Below are positions 4,832 through 5,623 of a stretch of DNA of 5,623 nucleotides, in pieces. Within the stretch, counting starts at the first letter, position 1. Each line of letters opens with the position of its first letter. This DNA is from Chloroflexota bacterium (lineage in GTDB: Bacteria > Chloroflexota > Limnocylindria > Limnocylindrales > CSP1-4): the NCBI GenBank assembly GCA_021801545.1, contig JAJYXX010000039.1, forward strand, positions 1 to 5,623, in the 5' to 3' direction. The translations under genes were made by a program, and so were the position numbers. The notes beneath the pieces were generated by a model, which had not been told where the DNA came from, searched no databases, and saw only the letters and a program-made list of their open reading frames with translations.

Positions 4832-5623
4832 TTACGCAGCTCCCGGATAGCGGACGGTCCCCCGCAGGCGATAGAGGCCGAGGTCCTCAAACCAGGGTCG
4901 CGTCCACGCCCGGGAGCGGCCGGCAGCCAGGTTCCGACCATAGCGCTTGACGAGCAAGCCCCTGAGCCGGCTGACGACATAGCCGTCCAGCTTGTTGAAC
5001 ACGATCGCGGCGTTACCGGTCCGAAAGTAGGTGCCCCAGCCACGCAGGATCGGGTTGATCTCCGCGATGATCTCGCGGATGTCGGCGTGGCAACGGTTCC
5101 GGCCGGTCCGGTCTCGGATCTTCTCGCGCAGCCGCTTCTGGGCTCGCTGACCGGGCCAGCGCTGGAGGTAATAGCGGCGGATGCCGCGCTCCAGGAGCCG
5201 ACCCGACACACGGGCGTGGAAGTGGCAGCCCAGGAAGTCGAAGCCCTCCCGACCGTCACCCAGGTCAACGACCTTCGTCTTGTCCGGATGCAGCTCAAGG
5301 CCGAGCCCGGTCAGGATCGCTCCCGCTCGGACGAGCGCCGCCGCGGCCTGATCGCGCGTGCGAGCGAGGACGACGAAGTCATCCGCATAGCGGACGAGGA
5401 CCCCGTCCGCCGCGCGCCACTGCCGGTCAAGCTCGTGGAGCACGATGTTGGCCAGGAGCGGGCTGATGACCCCGCCCTGGGGCGTGCCGGCGACCGTCGC
5501 CCGGACACTCCCCTCGGCCATGACACCGGCCGTGAGCCAGCCGCGCACGAGCTTGATCACCCGTCGGTCCGACACACGTCGCTCCACGAGCCGGAGGACG
5601 ACCGCATGGTCGATCCGGTCGAA
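4832..5623 (-). CDS. ltrA: Group II intron reverse transcriptase/maturase (partial, N terminus off window)
   Basis: 263 residues are visible, starting inside the RT domain at FDRIDH; the frame stays open to the window edge, so the GTG at 5587 is not the true start. Numbered from the first visible residue, GTPQGGVISPLLAN is at 46-59, the catalytic YADD at 79-82, LHPDKTK at about 103, and FDFLG in the thumb-proximal region. A maturase (GIIM) domain then runs from about 150 to 230, with INPILRGWGTYFR. It ends GLYRLRGTVRYPGAA with no HNH endonuclease domain. The protein binds its own intron RNA, aids splicing and copies the intron into DNA at new sites. Lacking the endonuclease, it would have to prime from replication-fork DNA or another nick. 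The motif A catalytic Asp and the RT0-RT2 blocks are beyond the edge. No stop or frameshift is seen in the visible part, so the protein may be active. Confidence 0.95.
   Translation of the reverse strand, partial: FDRIDHAVVLRLVERRVSDRRVIKLVRGWLTAGVMAEGSVRATVAGTPQGGVISPLLANIVLHELDRQWRAADGVLVRYADDFVVLARTRDQAAAALVRAGAILTGLGLELHPDKTKVVDLGDGREGFDFLGCHFHARVSGRLLERGIRRYYLQRWPGQRAQKRLREKIRDRTGRNRCHADIREIIAEINPILRGWGTYFRTGNAAIVFNKLDGYVVSRLRGLLVKRYGRNLAAGRSRAWTRPWFEDLGLYRLRGTVRYPGAA

Larger units (their letters stand above)
4724..5623 (-). mobile_element. Group II intron, 3' part (reverse transcriptase ORF to domain VI)
   Basis: The segment contains the C-terminal part of the intron-encoded protein (stop at 4832), a 22-base spacer, domain V (4809-4777) and a domain VI-like hairpin (4765-4731). 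It ends in TGACTAC, so the 3' splice site should be near 4724. The exact base is inferred from the usual A-pyrimidine ending and could be off by a few. Group II introns are self-splicing ribozymes and retroelements. Here splicing would join an upstream exon, beyond the window, to CAATG, the start of the MFS gene, which has the same orientation. The 5' part of this copy lies to the right of the window. Confidence 0.85.

Noticed and set aside
3856..5298. A 480-residue minus-strand open frame bridging the intron and the MFS gene
   Set aside because: It runs out of frame through both the RT gene and the MFS gene and would translate domain V; its sequence is Arg/Ser/Pro-rich shadow.
1..5623. CRISPR array, tRNA or rRNA genes
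   Set aside because: No regularly spaced repeats beyond the two-unit 18-bp duplication, and no cloverleaf or rRNA core sequences were recognised on either strand.

Overview
The window is GC-rich DNA from a bacterium with strong G/C preference at third codon positions. It suggests a high-GC lineage such as Chloroflexota or Actinomycetota. The sortase-like protein and the Pro/Ala/Ser/Thr-rich exported linkers fit that, but no marker gene is present and I cannot fix the phylum.

Layout, left to right. (a) Positions 1-238 hold no convincing gene. Read on the minus strand they are dense in hairpins and begin GTGAACG, which looks like the 5' part of a group II intron running off the left edge. (b) Positions 239-404 (minus) carry a broken N-terminal fragment of a HAD-type phosphatase, most like trehalose-6-phosphate phosphatase. 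It stops directly after its DFDGTL motif, where the intron-like sequence begins. (c) 405-1091 (minus) encodes a membrane-tethered TlpA-like thioredoxin. (d) A 50-base divergent spacer carries candidate promoters and an inverted repeat. (e) 1142-1885 (plus) encodes a sortase-fold exported protein in which the expected catalytic Cys is Ser. (f) 1886-1999 is a short convergent spacer with a GC palindrome. (g) 2000-3094 (minus) is a CorA-family transporter with GMS in place of GMN. (h) 3030-4721 (minus) is a DHA2-type MFS exporter whose acidic C-terminal tail overlaps the annotated corA start by 65 bases, across an 18-bp tandem repeat. (i) 4724-5623 (minus) is the 3' part of a group II intron: the C-terminal part of its reverse transcriptase/maturase, domain V and domain VI. 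It ends two or three bases before the MFS start codon.

The MFS and corA genes are probably co-transcribed on the minus strand. Their 5' leader is now intron RNA, so their expression may depend on splicing or on a promoter inside the intron. The TlpA-like and sortase-like genes are divergent, both products are predicted to be anchored outside the membrane, and they may share control. The main points of interest are the two intron parts in the same orientation bracketing a 4.5-kb segment, the intron at the MFS start, and the atypical active-site or signature residues in the sortase and CorA proteins. I see no wholly new system.
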